64,000 bases of DNA from NCBI GenBank assembly GCA_017134815.1, contig CP071032.1:2600001-2664000 (forward strand), given 5' to 3'. Positions 7,754-14,801 of this stretch are shown here, one piece after another. The position numbers were made by a program, and so were the translations under genes. The notes under the pieces are model-generated. The model saw only the letters and a list, made by a program, of their open reading frames with translations. It did no database searches and was not told the DNA's origin. This stretch comes from Lentisphaerota bacterium. GTDB lineage: Bacteria; Verrucomicrobiota; Lentisphaeria; Victivallales; Victivallaceae. Numbering within the stretch: position 1 is the stretch's first letter; each line of letters begins with the position of its first letter.

Positions 7754-10006
7754 ATGTCTGATTTTAAAAGAATCCCTGTGCGAATCGACGCTGCCAGCGG
7801 CAAGCAGATCGATGAAGGCGGCAAGCCGGTCAGAGAAGCAGGTCAAATACGGCTGCTTTTTGACGAAACGGTGATACTTTGCTGTGAATTTTTTGATGTA
7901 AAATGGAATGACGGAACGGTCGCGGTTACTCCCCATTTATTGAAACCATCGTTGACAATCAAAGCTTTCGGAGATAATGACTTCAATCCTGAGACCACAT
8001 TCATGTTCCTGACAGAACAGAATAATACTGCTCCGGATTACGGTGGAATTAATAAGCCTGGAGACTGGTTTAACGACAGCACAGCTGACCTGACTCAAGG
8101 GCAGTTGAGTGTGCGTGTCAACACCAACACTGCAAGGTTTTCCGAAGCTGTTAAGACCAGCGGGGCCTGCCGTAAGTTTTACTTTTGCATTACAGGAATT
8201 CCGTCAGGCCAGACGGCAAATACAGTTTTGGCATATTTTCAGTTTAAAGCAGAGAACCGTCCCAGTTCAAGCAGCGGAGCGCCGGTTCCGGCTGATCCGG
8301 ATTATCTGGATGCGCAGGCTGTCAGAGCACTGGTAAAAACAGCCCCGGAATTTCAATTCAGCATTGATGGTTCAACCAGCTGGCACGGGGAACAGTCAAC
8401 CCACGACTGTTACTATCGGGAAAGACGCAACGGCGGCGAGTGGTCGGCGGCAATCCGGCTGATTGAAGGAAAACCCGGGCTTAACGGTGTGGGTATAAAT
8501 TACCTGGCAACTTATAATGGCGATACTGAATACGCGAAAAATGATGCGGTAACTTTTCAGGGCAGTTTGTTTGTTTCGTTGACCGATAACAATTCGGGCA
8601 ATACCCCTGACGCCAGTAGTGCTAATTGGCAGCTGTCCATAGCCAAAGGCAATAAAGGTGACCAAGGGGAGCAGGGACCGAAAGGTGATCAGGGCAATAA
8701 AGGAGAGCAGGGCGACCAGGGCGTCATAGGTGATCAGGGTGATACTGGTAAATCAGCCTTTCAATCCTGGCTGGATGCCGGCAACGCTGGTACCGAAGCT
8801 GATTTTCTCACTGCCTTAAAAGGAGCAAAAGGCGATACCGGAGAGAAAGGTGATGAGGGTAATAAAGGAGAGCAGGGCGATCAGGGCATCAAAGGAGATA
8901 AGGGTGACACCGGTAACCCCGGCAAATCGGCTTATCAGGTCTGGCTGGATGCTGGCAATACTGGCACCGAGGCCGCTTTTCTCGCAGCCTTGAAAGGAGC
9001 AGAAGGAGATAAAGGCAGCAAGGGCGATGCCGGAGAGAAAGGCGATCAGGGCGATATCGGAGAAAAAGGAGATAAGGGTGACACCGGTAACCCCGGCAAA
9101 TCGGCTTATCAGGTCTGGCTGGATGCCGGCAACGCCGGTACCGAGGCCGCTTTTCTCGCAGCCTTGGAAGGAGCAAAAGGCGATACTGGAGAGAAAGGAG
9201 AAAAGGGAGATTCCGGGATGAGCAATCCCAGCCTGTTGACGAACGGCGATTTTCATGTCTGGCAGCGCGGCGAGATGTTCAATGCGGCGGCAGCCGGACA
9301 GTTTACCGCTGACCGCTGGCGGGTTGACAAGCATTCCACTGTCACGGTCAATGTCAGCAGAGCCGGCGACGCATTGAAGTTTGAAAAAGCCAATAGCGTT
9401 AACAGTTTCTGTAATATCCAGCAGCCGGTTGATCTGGAGGTGAATCCGATCAGTAACGGTGAAACTTTTGCGGTTTCTTATGAGGCACGCAGAATTTCCG
9501 GTACCGTCAACATCAATCCGCTGTTTTCCCAAACTGCCGATGGAACAACGACTTTCGTAACCGGTGCCGCTCCGGCCCTGACGGCAAGTTTTCAGCGGTT
9601 TTCTGTGACAATGACCACCAGCTTCAGCGGTTCACTTACCGCGTTTGCGCTTTTGTTTGCGGTAACAACTGACACTTCCGGTGTTGTTGAGATCAGAAAC
9701 GTCAAGCTGGAACGCGGCAACACCGCAACACCTTTTGAGCAATCAGATTACACCAGTGAACTTGTCAGGTGTCGCAGATACTTCAGAAGACAGACACTGC
9801 GCTGGCGGCAGCACCAAAGCGGCGAAGGGTATTCAGTTGTATTTGATCCGCCAATGCGGGCTACTCCGACACTTGCTCAAGTCAGCGGCCCGGCGATCCC
9901 GGCAAACGGTGAGCTAAGTGTGGGACCTGACAGTTTTCACTTCGGTGAATCCGGATCCGATACCGCAATAAAAGTAAGTGTATATGACTTTACAGCAGAA
10001 TTATAG
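7754..10006 (+). CDS. Collagen-like phage tail fibre / receptor-binding protein
   Basis: The 750-aa protein has a modular tail-fibre build. Residues 1 to about 210 form a beta-rich N-terminal domain probably used for attachment. Around residues 250-296 lies a segment resembling a small chitin-binding (CBM5/12-like) module (ATYNGDTEYAKNDAV to W). Residues 297 to about 492 are Gly-X-Y collagen-like triplets, rich in GDKGDxG and GEKG. They are interrupted by three copies of KSA(F/Y)QxWLDAGNxGTEA at residues 333, 391 and 449, exactly 58 residues apart. The C-terminal part (LLTNGDFHVWQRG onward) matches the carbohydrate-binding jelly-roll heads common in phage fibres. Such triple-helical shafts trimerise and display a glycan-binding tip. 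The ribosome site AAGAGGAA lies upstream. Confidence 0.88.
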   Translation: MSDFKRIPVRIDAASGKQIDEGGKPVREAGQIRLLFDETVILCCEFFDVKWNDGTVAVTPHLLKPSLTIKAFGDNDFNPETTFMFLTEQNNTAPDYGGINKPGDWFNDSTADLTQGQLSVRVNTNTARFSEAVKTSGACRKFYFCITGIPSGQTANTVLAYFQFKAENRPSSSSGAPVPADPDYLDAQAVRALVKTAPEFQFSIDGSTSWHGEQSTHDCYYRERRNGGEWSAAIRLIEGKPGLNGVGINYLATYNGDTEYAKNDAVTFQGSLFVSLTDNNSGNTPDASSANWQLSIAKGNKGDQGEQGPKGDQGNKGEQGDQGVIGDQGDTGKSAFQSWLDAGNAGTEADFLTALKGAKGDTGEKGDEGNKGEQGDQGIKGDKGDTGNPGKSAYQVWLDAGNTGTEAAFLAALKGAEGDKGSKGDAGEKGDQGDIGEKGDKGDTGNPGKSAYQVWLDAGNAGTEAAFLAALEGAKGDTGEKGEKGDSGMSNPSLLTNGDFHVWQRGEMFNAAAAGQFTADRWRVDKHSTVTVNVSRAGDALKFEKANSVNSFCNIQQPVDLEVNPISNGETFAVSYEARRISGTVNINPLFSQTADGTTTFVTGAAPALTASFQRFSVTMTTSFSGSLTAFALLFAVTTDTSGVVEIRNVKLERGNTATPFEQSDYTSELVRCRRYFRRQTLRWRQHQSGEGYSVVFDPPMRATPTLAQVSGPAIPANGELSVGPDSFHFGESGSDTAIKVSVYDFTAEL
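8891..8952 (+). repeat. Direct repeat copy 1 inside the collagen-like region
   Basis: This 62-base stretch is identical to 9065-9126, 174 bases downstream (58 codons). It encodes the end of a Gly-X-Y run and the KSAYQVWLDA block. Identity at synonymous positions points to a recent duplication within the shaft. Confidence 0.9.
9065..9126 (+). repeat. Direct repeat copy 2 inside the collagen-like region
   Basis: This is the second perfect copy of the 62-base repeat at 8891-8952. A more diverged third unit lies one period (174 bases) upstream, around 8717-8778, so shaft length probably varies by unequal recombination. Confidence 0.88.
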
Positions 10007-10018
10007 GAGATATTCAAG

Positions 10019-10360
10019 ATGTATAAAAAGATTCAAAATGGTTTTAAGCGGCTTGCTGACGGGGCGATTATTCCGGACGATGCCGACAATAAGGATTATC
10101 AGGAAGTTTTAGAATGGATTGAGGATGGCAACACTCCGCAGCCGGCAGACCCGCCGGCACAGCCGGGTACGGCACACCAGCAGGCTGAAGCCGCGCTGCA
10201 GGCGGAAATTGACGAATTGAACGCAAAATACCCCGGTTTAAGCCTGTCAATAGCTGATGGCTACGCCGGGGCGCTCGGCAAGCTGCTGGCAGCGGAAGTA
10301 ACTAAAGAAGAATGCAACTACCTGAATACGCTCTATCAGGTGTATAACTCAGTCCAGTAA
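10019..10360 (+). CDS. XkdW-like short tail accessory protein
   Basis: The 113-aa protein opens with YKKIQNGFKRLADGAIIPDD followed by NKDYQEVLEWIEDGNTP. This is the layout of short phage proteins (XkdW-like or DUF4376-like N-termini) encoded directly after tail fibre genes. A Pro/Ala/Gln-rich linker (residues 41-58) and a helical C-terminal part with Ala-rich heptads follow. The gene lies 12 bases after the fibre gene and shares its transcript. A chaperone or fibre-assembly role is likely by analogy but not demonstrated by any motif. Confidence 0.7.
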   Translation: MYKKIQNGFKRLADGAIIPDDADNKDYQEVLEWIEDGNTPQPADPPAQPGTAHQQAEAALQAEIDELNAKYPGLSLSIADGYAGALGKLLAAEVTKEECNYLNTLYQVYNSVQ

Positions 10361-10381
10361 ATAATAAAATGGGGGGTATTT

Positions 10382-10804
10382 ATGATAGACAAGCGCAAAT
10401 ACGACGGCCTGATAATTTCAGCGGCCACGCAGGATTTACTCGATAATGACCCGCTCCGCTTCAAGTCACTGTGCAACGGGGTTGGTTCTAAAGTCGGCAG
10501 CTGGTTTGACCGGCTGCTGTACCACCTGACGCCTAACACCATCTGGTTTATGGACATTACGGACGGGGCCGATCTGCATGATGTTGACTATTCAGTGCCG
10601 ACTTTGTTTCACTCTATAGAAGCGGCATTGCAGTACCGGCTCGATGCCGACCAGCGTTTTTTAAACAACCTGGAAATCCGGATTACCGAACGTGGCGGAC
10701 TGTTAAAAGGCCTGCGCCTGCGCCGGGCAAAGAAATACTACTACCTGCTGCGGGGCTTCGGCGAAGAGTCTTTCATGGCCGGTAAAAGAATTTTAGAGTA
10801 CTGA
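10382..10804 (+). CDS. Phage-associated phospholipase-A2-like protein
   Basis: The 140-aa protein resembles a family of small phage proteins with a degenerate phospholipase A2 core. A CNGVGSK block is followed by DLHDVDYSV (compare the Ca-dependent PLA2 His-Asp motif, HDxCY), then ADQRFLNNL, an Arg-rich helix and YYYLLRGFGEESFMAGK near the end. His and Asp of the HD pair are present; the disulphide cysteines of secreted PLA2 are missing. Virion or lysis phospholipases could help membrane entry or release, but enzymatic activity is unproven. It lies in the tail cassette behind a GGGGGG-containing ribosome site. Confidence 0.6.
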   Translation: MIDKRKYDGLIISAATQDLLDNDPLRFKSLCNGVGSKVGSWFDRLLYHLTPNTIWFMDITDGADLHDVDYSVPTLFHSIEAALQYRLDADQRFLNNLEIRITERGGLLKGLRLRRAKKYYYLLRGFGEESFMAGKRILEY

Positions 10805-10838
10805 TAACGTAATAATCCGGGAAAGGACGAAGGAGAAA

Positions 10839-11024
10839 ATGAGCATCAATGAAGAATTTATAACCCTGATTGTCGCGATTGTTGGTGGCTGCGCTTTTCT
10901 GTGGAACAAGCTTGACCAGATAAGGCGTGAACTAGCCACCATTCGTGAGGATTACGTCAAACATTCAGTCTGTGCCGAGCGGCGCAAGGAGTGTCTGACG
11001 TATCTGGTAAAGGAGGAAAAATGA
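10839..11024 (+). CDS. Small membrane-anchored coiled-coil protein
   Basis: The 61-aa protein has one N-terminal membrane helix (about residues 8-24, FITLIVAIVGGCAFLW). A charged amphipathic helix (KLDQIRRELATIREDY) and a cysteine pair (CAERRKEC) follow. Size and layout recall small phage lysis-cassette proteins (holin-like or XhlA-like, or an inner-membrane spanin fragment), but no family assignment is safe. An AAGGAG site precedes it. Its stop overlaps the ATG of the following lipoprotein gene (ATGA), so the two are coupled. Confidence 0.6.
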   Translation: MSINEEFITLIVAIVGGCAFLWNKLDQIRRELATIREDYVKHSVCAERRKECLTYLVKEEK

Positions 11025-11425
11025 AGAAAAAGTTTCTTATAATTATTGCTTCAGCAACTGGTTTTCTAATGACAGGCTGTTCGACACCGCAGGTTGATAC
11101 TTCCGGGAAAGCGGTATTGATTAACGGTTATTCAGCAGTTAACCTGATTGATTCCGGGTTAAATCCGGTCACCGGGACGGTAACCCCTTCGGTTACCTGT
11201 ATCATTTCAAGCGGAATGTATTCAGGCATACCGGTATCTGCGCAAGCCAAGGATTATCTGCATTATTCAGCCACTTCCAGTTCATCGGTGTGGAATACCC
11301 GGAGTATAAGCACTATGCAGACCTTGATTTTTGCTTCTTCAGACCGAAAGCTGATGCGACAGGCGGTTTCAGCCCTGCATCATCACATAACCCACATAAA
11401 TGAAGCCGCAAAATCAGGAAACTGA
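11021..11425 (+). CDS. Hypothetical lipoprotein
   Basis: I chose the ATG at 11021 because AGGAGG at 11011-11016 precedes it and it yields a clean lipoprotein signal with the lipobox MTGC at residues 17-20. The mature part, about 115 residues, is Ser/Thr-rich with beta-prone segments and no recognisable family. The start overlaps the stop of the small coiled-coil membrane protein. An outer-membrane spanin-like partner or a host periplasmic lipoprotein are both possible; neither can be shown here. Confidence 0.65.
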   Translation: MKKKFLIIIASATGFLMTGCSTPQVDTSGKAVLINGYSAVNLIDSGLNPVTGTVTPSVTCIISSGMYSGIPVSAQAKDYLHYSATSSSSVWNTRSISTMQTLIFASSDRKLMRQAVSALHHHITHINEAAKSGN

Positions 11426-11488
11426 GATTTGCTTTGCTGCATTCCCGCCAGTATTATATTACATAATGAAGAAACTCAGGAGGTTTTT

Positions 11489-11887
11489 ATGTTCTTGAAA
11501 AAAGTATTTCCAGGTTTCATGCTTTGCTTAATGGCAGTTGCGTTTGCGGGGTGCAGTACTGAAATGGGCTATCCCAAAACACCGTATACTTCCGGCAACG
11601 TTTCCCTGACTCTGAAAAAAGGTGAAACCACCCAGCAGCAGGTCCTTGAAGCCTTCGGCGCACCCAATATTGTGACTCAGGATGCTGAGGGCAACTCCGT
11701 CTGGACTTACCAGACCAATGCCACCGTGACCAGAGACGCAGCCAACGCCAATTACTGGAATATTATTCTGGCTGGAGGCAGTTACCGGGATAGCGGTTTT
11801 ATGCGTTCACAAAAAACAATGACAATCATAATTACCTTTAAAGATAAAGTCGTTTCCAACTTCAAGTCATTGTCAACAAGTTTCTAA
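11489..11887 (+). CDS. SmpA/OmlA (BamE-like) domain lipoprotein
   Basis: The ATG at 11489 follows AGGAGG and gives a type II signal peptide with lipobox FAGC. The mature region contains LKKGETTQQQVLEAFGAPN followed by WTYQ, the SmpA/OmlA fold signature in which a KGxTxxQVxxxLGxP element precedes an aromatic beta strand. BamE-family lipoproteins support outer-membrane protein assembly, but many small lipoproteins with this fold have other roles. The 132-aa length is normal. It is one of three consecutive lipoprotein genes and is probably host rather than phage. Confidence 0.72.
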   Translation: MFLKKVFPGFMLCLMAVAFAGCSTEMGYPKTPYTSGNVSLTLKKGETTQQQVLEAFGAPNIVTQDAEGNSVWTYQTNATVTRDAANANYWNIILAGGSYRDSGFMRSQKTMTIIITFKDKVVSNFKSLSTSF

Positions 11888-11908
11888 GTTTGTAATTGAG
11901 GTTGCCAA

Positions 11909-12463
11909 ATGAAAGTTAAAAATTGTTTATATATTTGCGCTCTGGGAGCTTTGTTTATGCTGGCGGGTTGTGTAACCGGCCCCCAGGCTCCCGAGATGAC
12001 TCCGCTTCAGATTCAGCTGATGCAGACAAAAGTTTTCAATGTTGATAAGCGGGTGGCATTTGATTCTGTTGTAACTGTATTCCAGAACCTTGGTTACATT
12101 GTAAAAAGTGCCAATTATGATACCGGGTTTATTACAGCTGAAAGCCCGAAAAAGACAAATTTCTGGGGGGAAACCAAATACAATTCATCTACCGCTTTTA
12201 TCACCAGTGTCAAGCCCGGCAAGACCAGTATAAGAATGAATTTTGTCAATCACACAAGTTATTACACCGGCGGGCAGGGAGGCCAGAAACGGGTAGATGA
12301 TGAACCGGTTCTCGATGCCCAGGCTTATGTCAACGCATTTAATAAACTGCAGCAGCAGGTATTTGTCAGCACCGGAATCTCTCCGGTACAAAGCCAGCCA
12401 GTACAAAACCAGCTTGACGTAAAGGAAAATACAAAACCTGAAGCGAAGTCAGTCAGGAATTAA
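11909..12463 (+). CDS. Hypothetical lipoprotein
   Basis: The 184-aa product begins with a lipoprotein signal peptide ending in the lipobox LAGC (Cys21). The mature domain contains VFQNLGYIVKSANYDTGFITAE. This beta-alpha-beta pattern of a short periplasmic domain occurs in several uncharacterised lipoproteins in which a disordered-to-folded segment senses or binds a partner. The Gln-rich C-terminus is probably flexible. No enzyme motif is present. The gene is 21 bases after the BamE-like gene. Confidence 0.68.
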   Translation: MKVKNCLYICALGALFMLAGCVTGPQAPEMTPLQIQLMQTKVFNVDKRVAFDSVVTVFQNLGYIVKSANYDTGFITAESPKKTNFWGETKYNSSTAFITSVKPGKTSIRMNFVNHTSYYTGGQGGQKRVDDEPVLDAQAYVNAFNKLQQQVFVSTGISPVQSQPVQNQLDVKENTKPEAKSVRN

Positions 12464-12509
12464 TCGAAAAAAATATTTGCAACAATTAAATATTTTATTT
12501 TCTGATCAG

Positions 12510-12534
12510 GCCGGAGTCAGTATAAGGCTCCGGC
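12510..12534. terminator. Possible bidirectional terminator between convergent genes
   Basis: GCCGGAG at 12510-12516 can pair with CTCCGGC at 12528-12534. It lies between a plus-strand lipoprotein gene and a minus-strand response regulator that converge. The adjacent T or A runs are short, so termination strength is doubtful. Confidence 0.5.
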
Positions 12535-12542
12535 TTGTGATT

Positions 12543-13640
12543 TCAGCCTTTGCGTTTTGACTTTTCCAAAATTGTATCAACTTTTTCCAGAATAATCTGC
12601 AGAGAATCTTCCTTTTCATATTTTTCTTTGAGCTCTTCTGCAGAACTCCTGATTTCCCGTACGATATTTATCAGGTCCCGAGTGCTGGTGCTGTCAAGTT
12701 TTTGTTTCTCGTCCAGAGTTATTTTCTCGATATTTTCCAAAACCGTCATACTTAAAACATTCATCAATTTATACCACTCGGGGTCGTTTATGGTTCTGGC
12801 GTCATAAATGGCGACAAATGCCGATACTTCACTGTTTTTGAGTGGGATCAGGTAGGTGCCTGCAAAATTATTCTGGTTTGCAGTCGCATTGCGAAGGTCA
12901 GCGGAGTTCTTCTGGAGAAAATAGCTGCTGTCTTCTTCGGAAAGGTTGCGGAAAGCTTTAAGTACCCATTTCCCAACGTTTTCGCTCCATAGTGCCATGA
13001 GTCCTTTAGAAGAGCCGGTAAAAGTTAACAAAGCTTCCAATATCGCCCGGTAGCTGTCATTGCCATCCTCAGAAAATTTGATTTTACGCATACATAATAT
13101 CAGCTTTTCCAGCCAGATACGCCGGTTTCTCTCAAGTTCTTCGAAATTCCATTTCGCGGTCAATGAAAGTGCCAGCTGAAAAATTTCTTCGGCCTGGAAC
13201 GGTTTCTTGATATACAGCAGCTTTTCAGGCGTACCGATCTCATTTGAAATGGTCTCTTGGTCATGGTCGGCAAAAGCAGTCATCACAACAATTTCAATAT
13301 TTTTATCGACTTCCCGGATTTTTTTAGCCGTTTTCAGGCCATCCCAGCCCGGAGGCATGCGCATATCGGTAAATACAACCGCGTACGGAGCTTTGTTCTC
13401 AAGTGCGGCCTTTACCATCTCAAAGGCATCTTCACCCTGAGAAGCGGTGTCAATATCATATTGCGGCAGTCTTTTTGGCTGTTCCCGGCTTTTGTCCTCC
13501 AGCCCCATCAGTCTCGCCCGCATACTTTTCACCAGTGATGCAGTTTTGTTGGGCTGACCTGAATTTACCAGCAGTTTGGCCAGCTGTTCACATAAATCCT
13601 CTTGATCATCCACAATCAGAATACGATTATTTTTTTCCAT
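12543..13640 (-). CDS. Response regulator with N-terminal receiver and C-terminal GAF-like/coiled-coil region
   Basis: The receiver domain has the acidic pair in LIVDDQ, phospho-acceptor Asp92 in FTDMRMP, Thr in VVMTAF and Lys in YIKKPF. The phospho-Asp normally lies near residue 55; here about 35 extra residues sit between the first strand and DIDTASQG, unusual for this fold. Residues 190-300 look like a degenerate GAF sensor (ILEALLTFTGSSKGLMALW). The end (residues 310-365) is a charged coiled coil. No DNA-binding or enzymatic output is seen, so it may act by protein contacts. No histidine kinase is adjacent. Confidence 0.78.
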   Translation of the reverse strand: MEKNNRILIVDDQEDLCEQLAKLLVNSGQPNKTASLVKSMRARLMGLEDKSREQPKRLPQYDIDTASQGEDAFEMVKAALENKAPYAVVFTDMRMPPGWDGLKTAKKIREVDKNIEIVVMTAFADHDQETISNEIGTPEKLLYIKKPFQAEEIFQLALSLTAKWNFEELERNRRIWLEKLILCMRKIKFSEDGNDSYRAILEALLTFTGSSKGLMALWSENVGKWVLKAFRNLSEEDSSYFLQKNSADLRNATANQNNFAGTYLIPLKNSEVSAFVAIYDARTINDPEWYKLMNVLSMTVLENIEKITLDEKQKLDSTSTRDLINIVREIRSSAEELKEKYEKEDSLQIILEKVDTILEKSKRKG

Positions 13641-13945
13641 TCTCAGATCTCCGCTTGCTAAATGATTAGAATGTTGTATTCATTTTTTATATGCAGGATT
13701 CCCTTTGCCGGTCAGAGCCTGGCAGCTTTTATTGATTGCTAATTGTAATATTAAATGATATATCAAATAAAGATACACCGGATTATCTAACTATCAAGCT
13801 GGTGAAGTCAAAAGCTGTTTTTATAAAAAGCAGGAAATTTATCCTTAATGTAAATACTGAAACCAGATCAGTAAATGAATTTGCAAACGAAATTACTATG
13901 GATTACTATTTGGGTTTTAATCAAATAATATTTCAGGCTTTAGTT

Positions 13946-14437
13946 ATGTCTTATATCAGGAAAATCAGGGAAAAGCTCGGACATGAATGCATTTTCATGC
14001 CCGGGGTACGGGCAATAATAATAAACCGCAGCAATGAAGTGTTGCTGCAGTTTCGAACTGATTATAAGTGCTGGGGTTTACCGGCCGGGGCTGTTGAGAT
14101 CGGTGAAACTGCAGTGAATGCATTGAAACGTGAGGTTCATGAGGAAACCGGCCTTGAAGTTATCAGTGCGGAGCCTGTTGCATTGTATTCAGGAAGCAGC
14201 CAGCAGCTGTTGTATCCAAACGGTGATCAGGTTCAGGGCTTTGCCGTGTCATTTCTGGTGAAAGAATGGGCAGGAACTCCAACTCCAGATGGAATAGAAG
14301 GCACGCAACTGCGATTCTGGCCGCTTTCCAATCTGCCAAAAAAACTGCTGCCTATGCACCGGCATACTCTTGAGGATTATATGCATTATCGCGGTAAATT
14401 CATATTGGCGGATGACAGAAATTTTGATGAAAGCTGA
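13946..14437 (+). CDS. Nudix hydrolase
   Basis: The Nudix box is complete: G(x5)E(x7)REV(x)EE(x)GL appears as GAVEIGE, then LKREVHEETGLEV. The N-terminus from the ATG at 13946 (MSYIRKIREKLGHE) matches the usual start of ADP-ribose or NTP pyrophosphatase-type Nudix proteins, whose catalytic domain begins with a PGV or VRAIII strand. An ATG at 13898 and a TTG at 13736 would add 16 and 70 residues of poorer sequence. No start has a strong ribosome site. The enzyme hydrolyses a nucleoside diphosphate linked to another moiety; the substrate is unknown. Confidence 0.78.
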   Translation: MSYIRKIREKLGHECIFMPGVRAIIINRSNEVLLQFRTDYKCWGLPAGAVEIGETAVNALKREVHEETGLEVISAEPVALYSGSSQQLLYPNGDQVQGFAVSFLVKEWAGTPTPDGIEGTQLRFWPLSNLPKKLLPMHRHTLEDYMHYRGKFILADDRNFDES

Positions 14438-14629
14438 CAGTTTTCTATTTAATATTAGCACTATGAAAACATGTTACATTATAAGCTGGTTTTATCCAGC
14501 TCAGACAACACATTTTCAGCTCTTATAATTCTTAGATAATTACAGTTTTTTCATATAAATATGAGGGGAATTGTGCCCTTTGTCTGTAAGTCTCTGATGA
14601 AAAAATAAATAGAGATAATCTTGACAAAA

Positions 14630-14645
14630 ACACAATATATTGTGG
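14630..14645. promoter_or_regulatory. NrdR box 1
   Basis: The core CACAATATATTGTG is a perfect 14-base palindrome and closely fits the NrdR consensus (acaCWATATATWGtgt). It precedes a ribonucleotide reductase gene, the usual target of the repressor NrdR, which senses ATP/dATP. Confidence 0.82.
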
Positions 14646-14660
14646 TTTTGATGTTTGAAT

Positions 14661-14676
14661 TGTCAATATTATGTGG
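14661..14676. promoter_or_regulatory. NrdR box 2 (degenerate)
   Basis: Ten of the fourteen core positions agree with box 1, and the centre-to-centre distance is 31 bases (about three helical turns). This is the tandem spacing typical of NrdR operators. The right half-site TATGTG is best conserved. Confidence 0.7.
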
Positions 14677-14801
14677 TAAGCTATTAACACGGGAAGATCG
14701 GAGTTTCCACCTTTTTTATGAACGAGAAATTCGGGGACACTGTGCCCGGAATCATGACGAAAAAATTTTAAATTCAGCCTGTAAATGAGGAAACAAGGAA
14801 G

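Larger units (their letters stand above)
14438..14801. other. Upstream region of the class III ribonucleotide reductase genes
   Basis: This 364-base region contains no gene. It holds a pair of NrdR-type boxes at 14630-14645 and 14661-14676 and a possible -35 element TTGACA at 14621-14626. I could not place a -10 hexamer at standard spacing. The leader between the boxes and the nrdD start is about 125 bases. Confidence 0.6.

Noticed and set aside
8640-9222. CRISPR-like periodicity
   Set aside because: The repeats are in-frame collagen-type coding units of 174 bases without spacers; no CRISPR array or cas gene is present in the window.
8816-9532. Long antisense ORF opposite the collagen-like repeats
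   Set aside because: It is a by-product of Gly-X-Y codon periodicity; it lacks a ribosome site and its sequence is repeat-derived.
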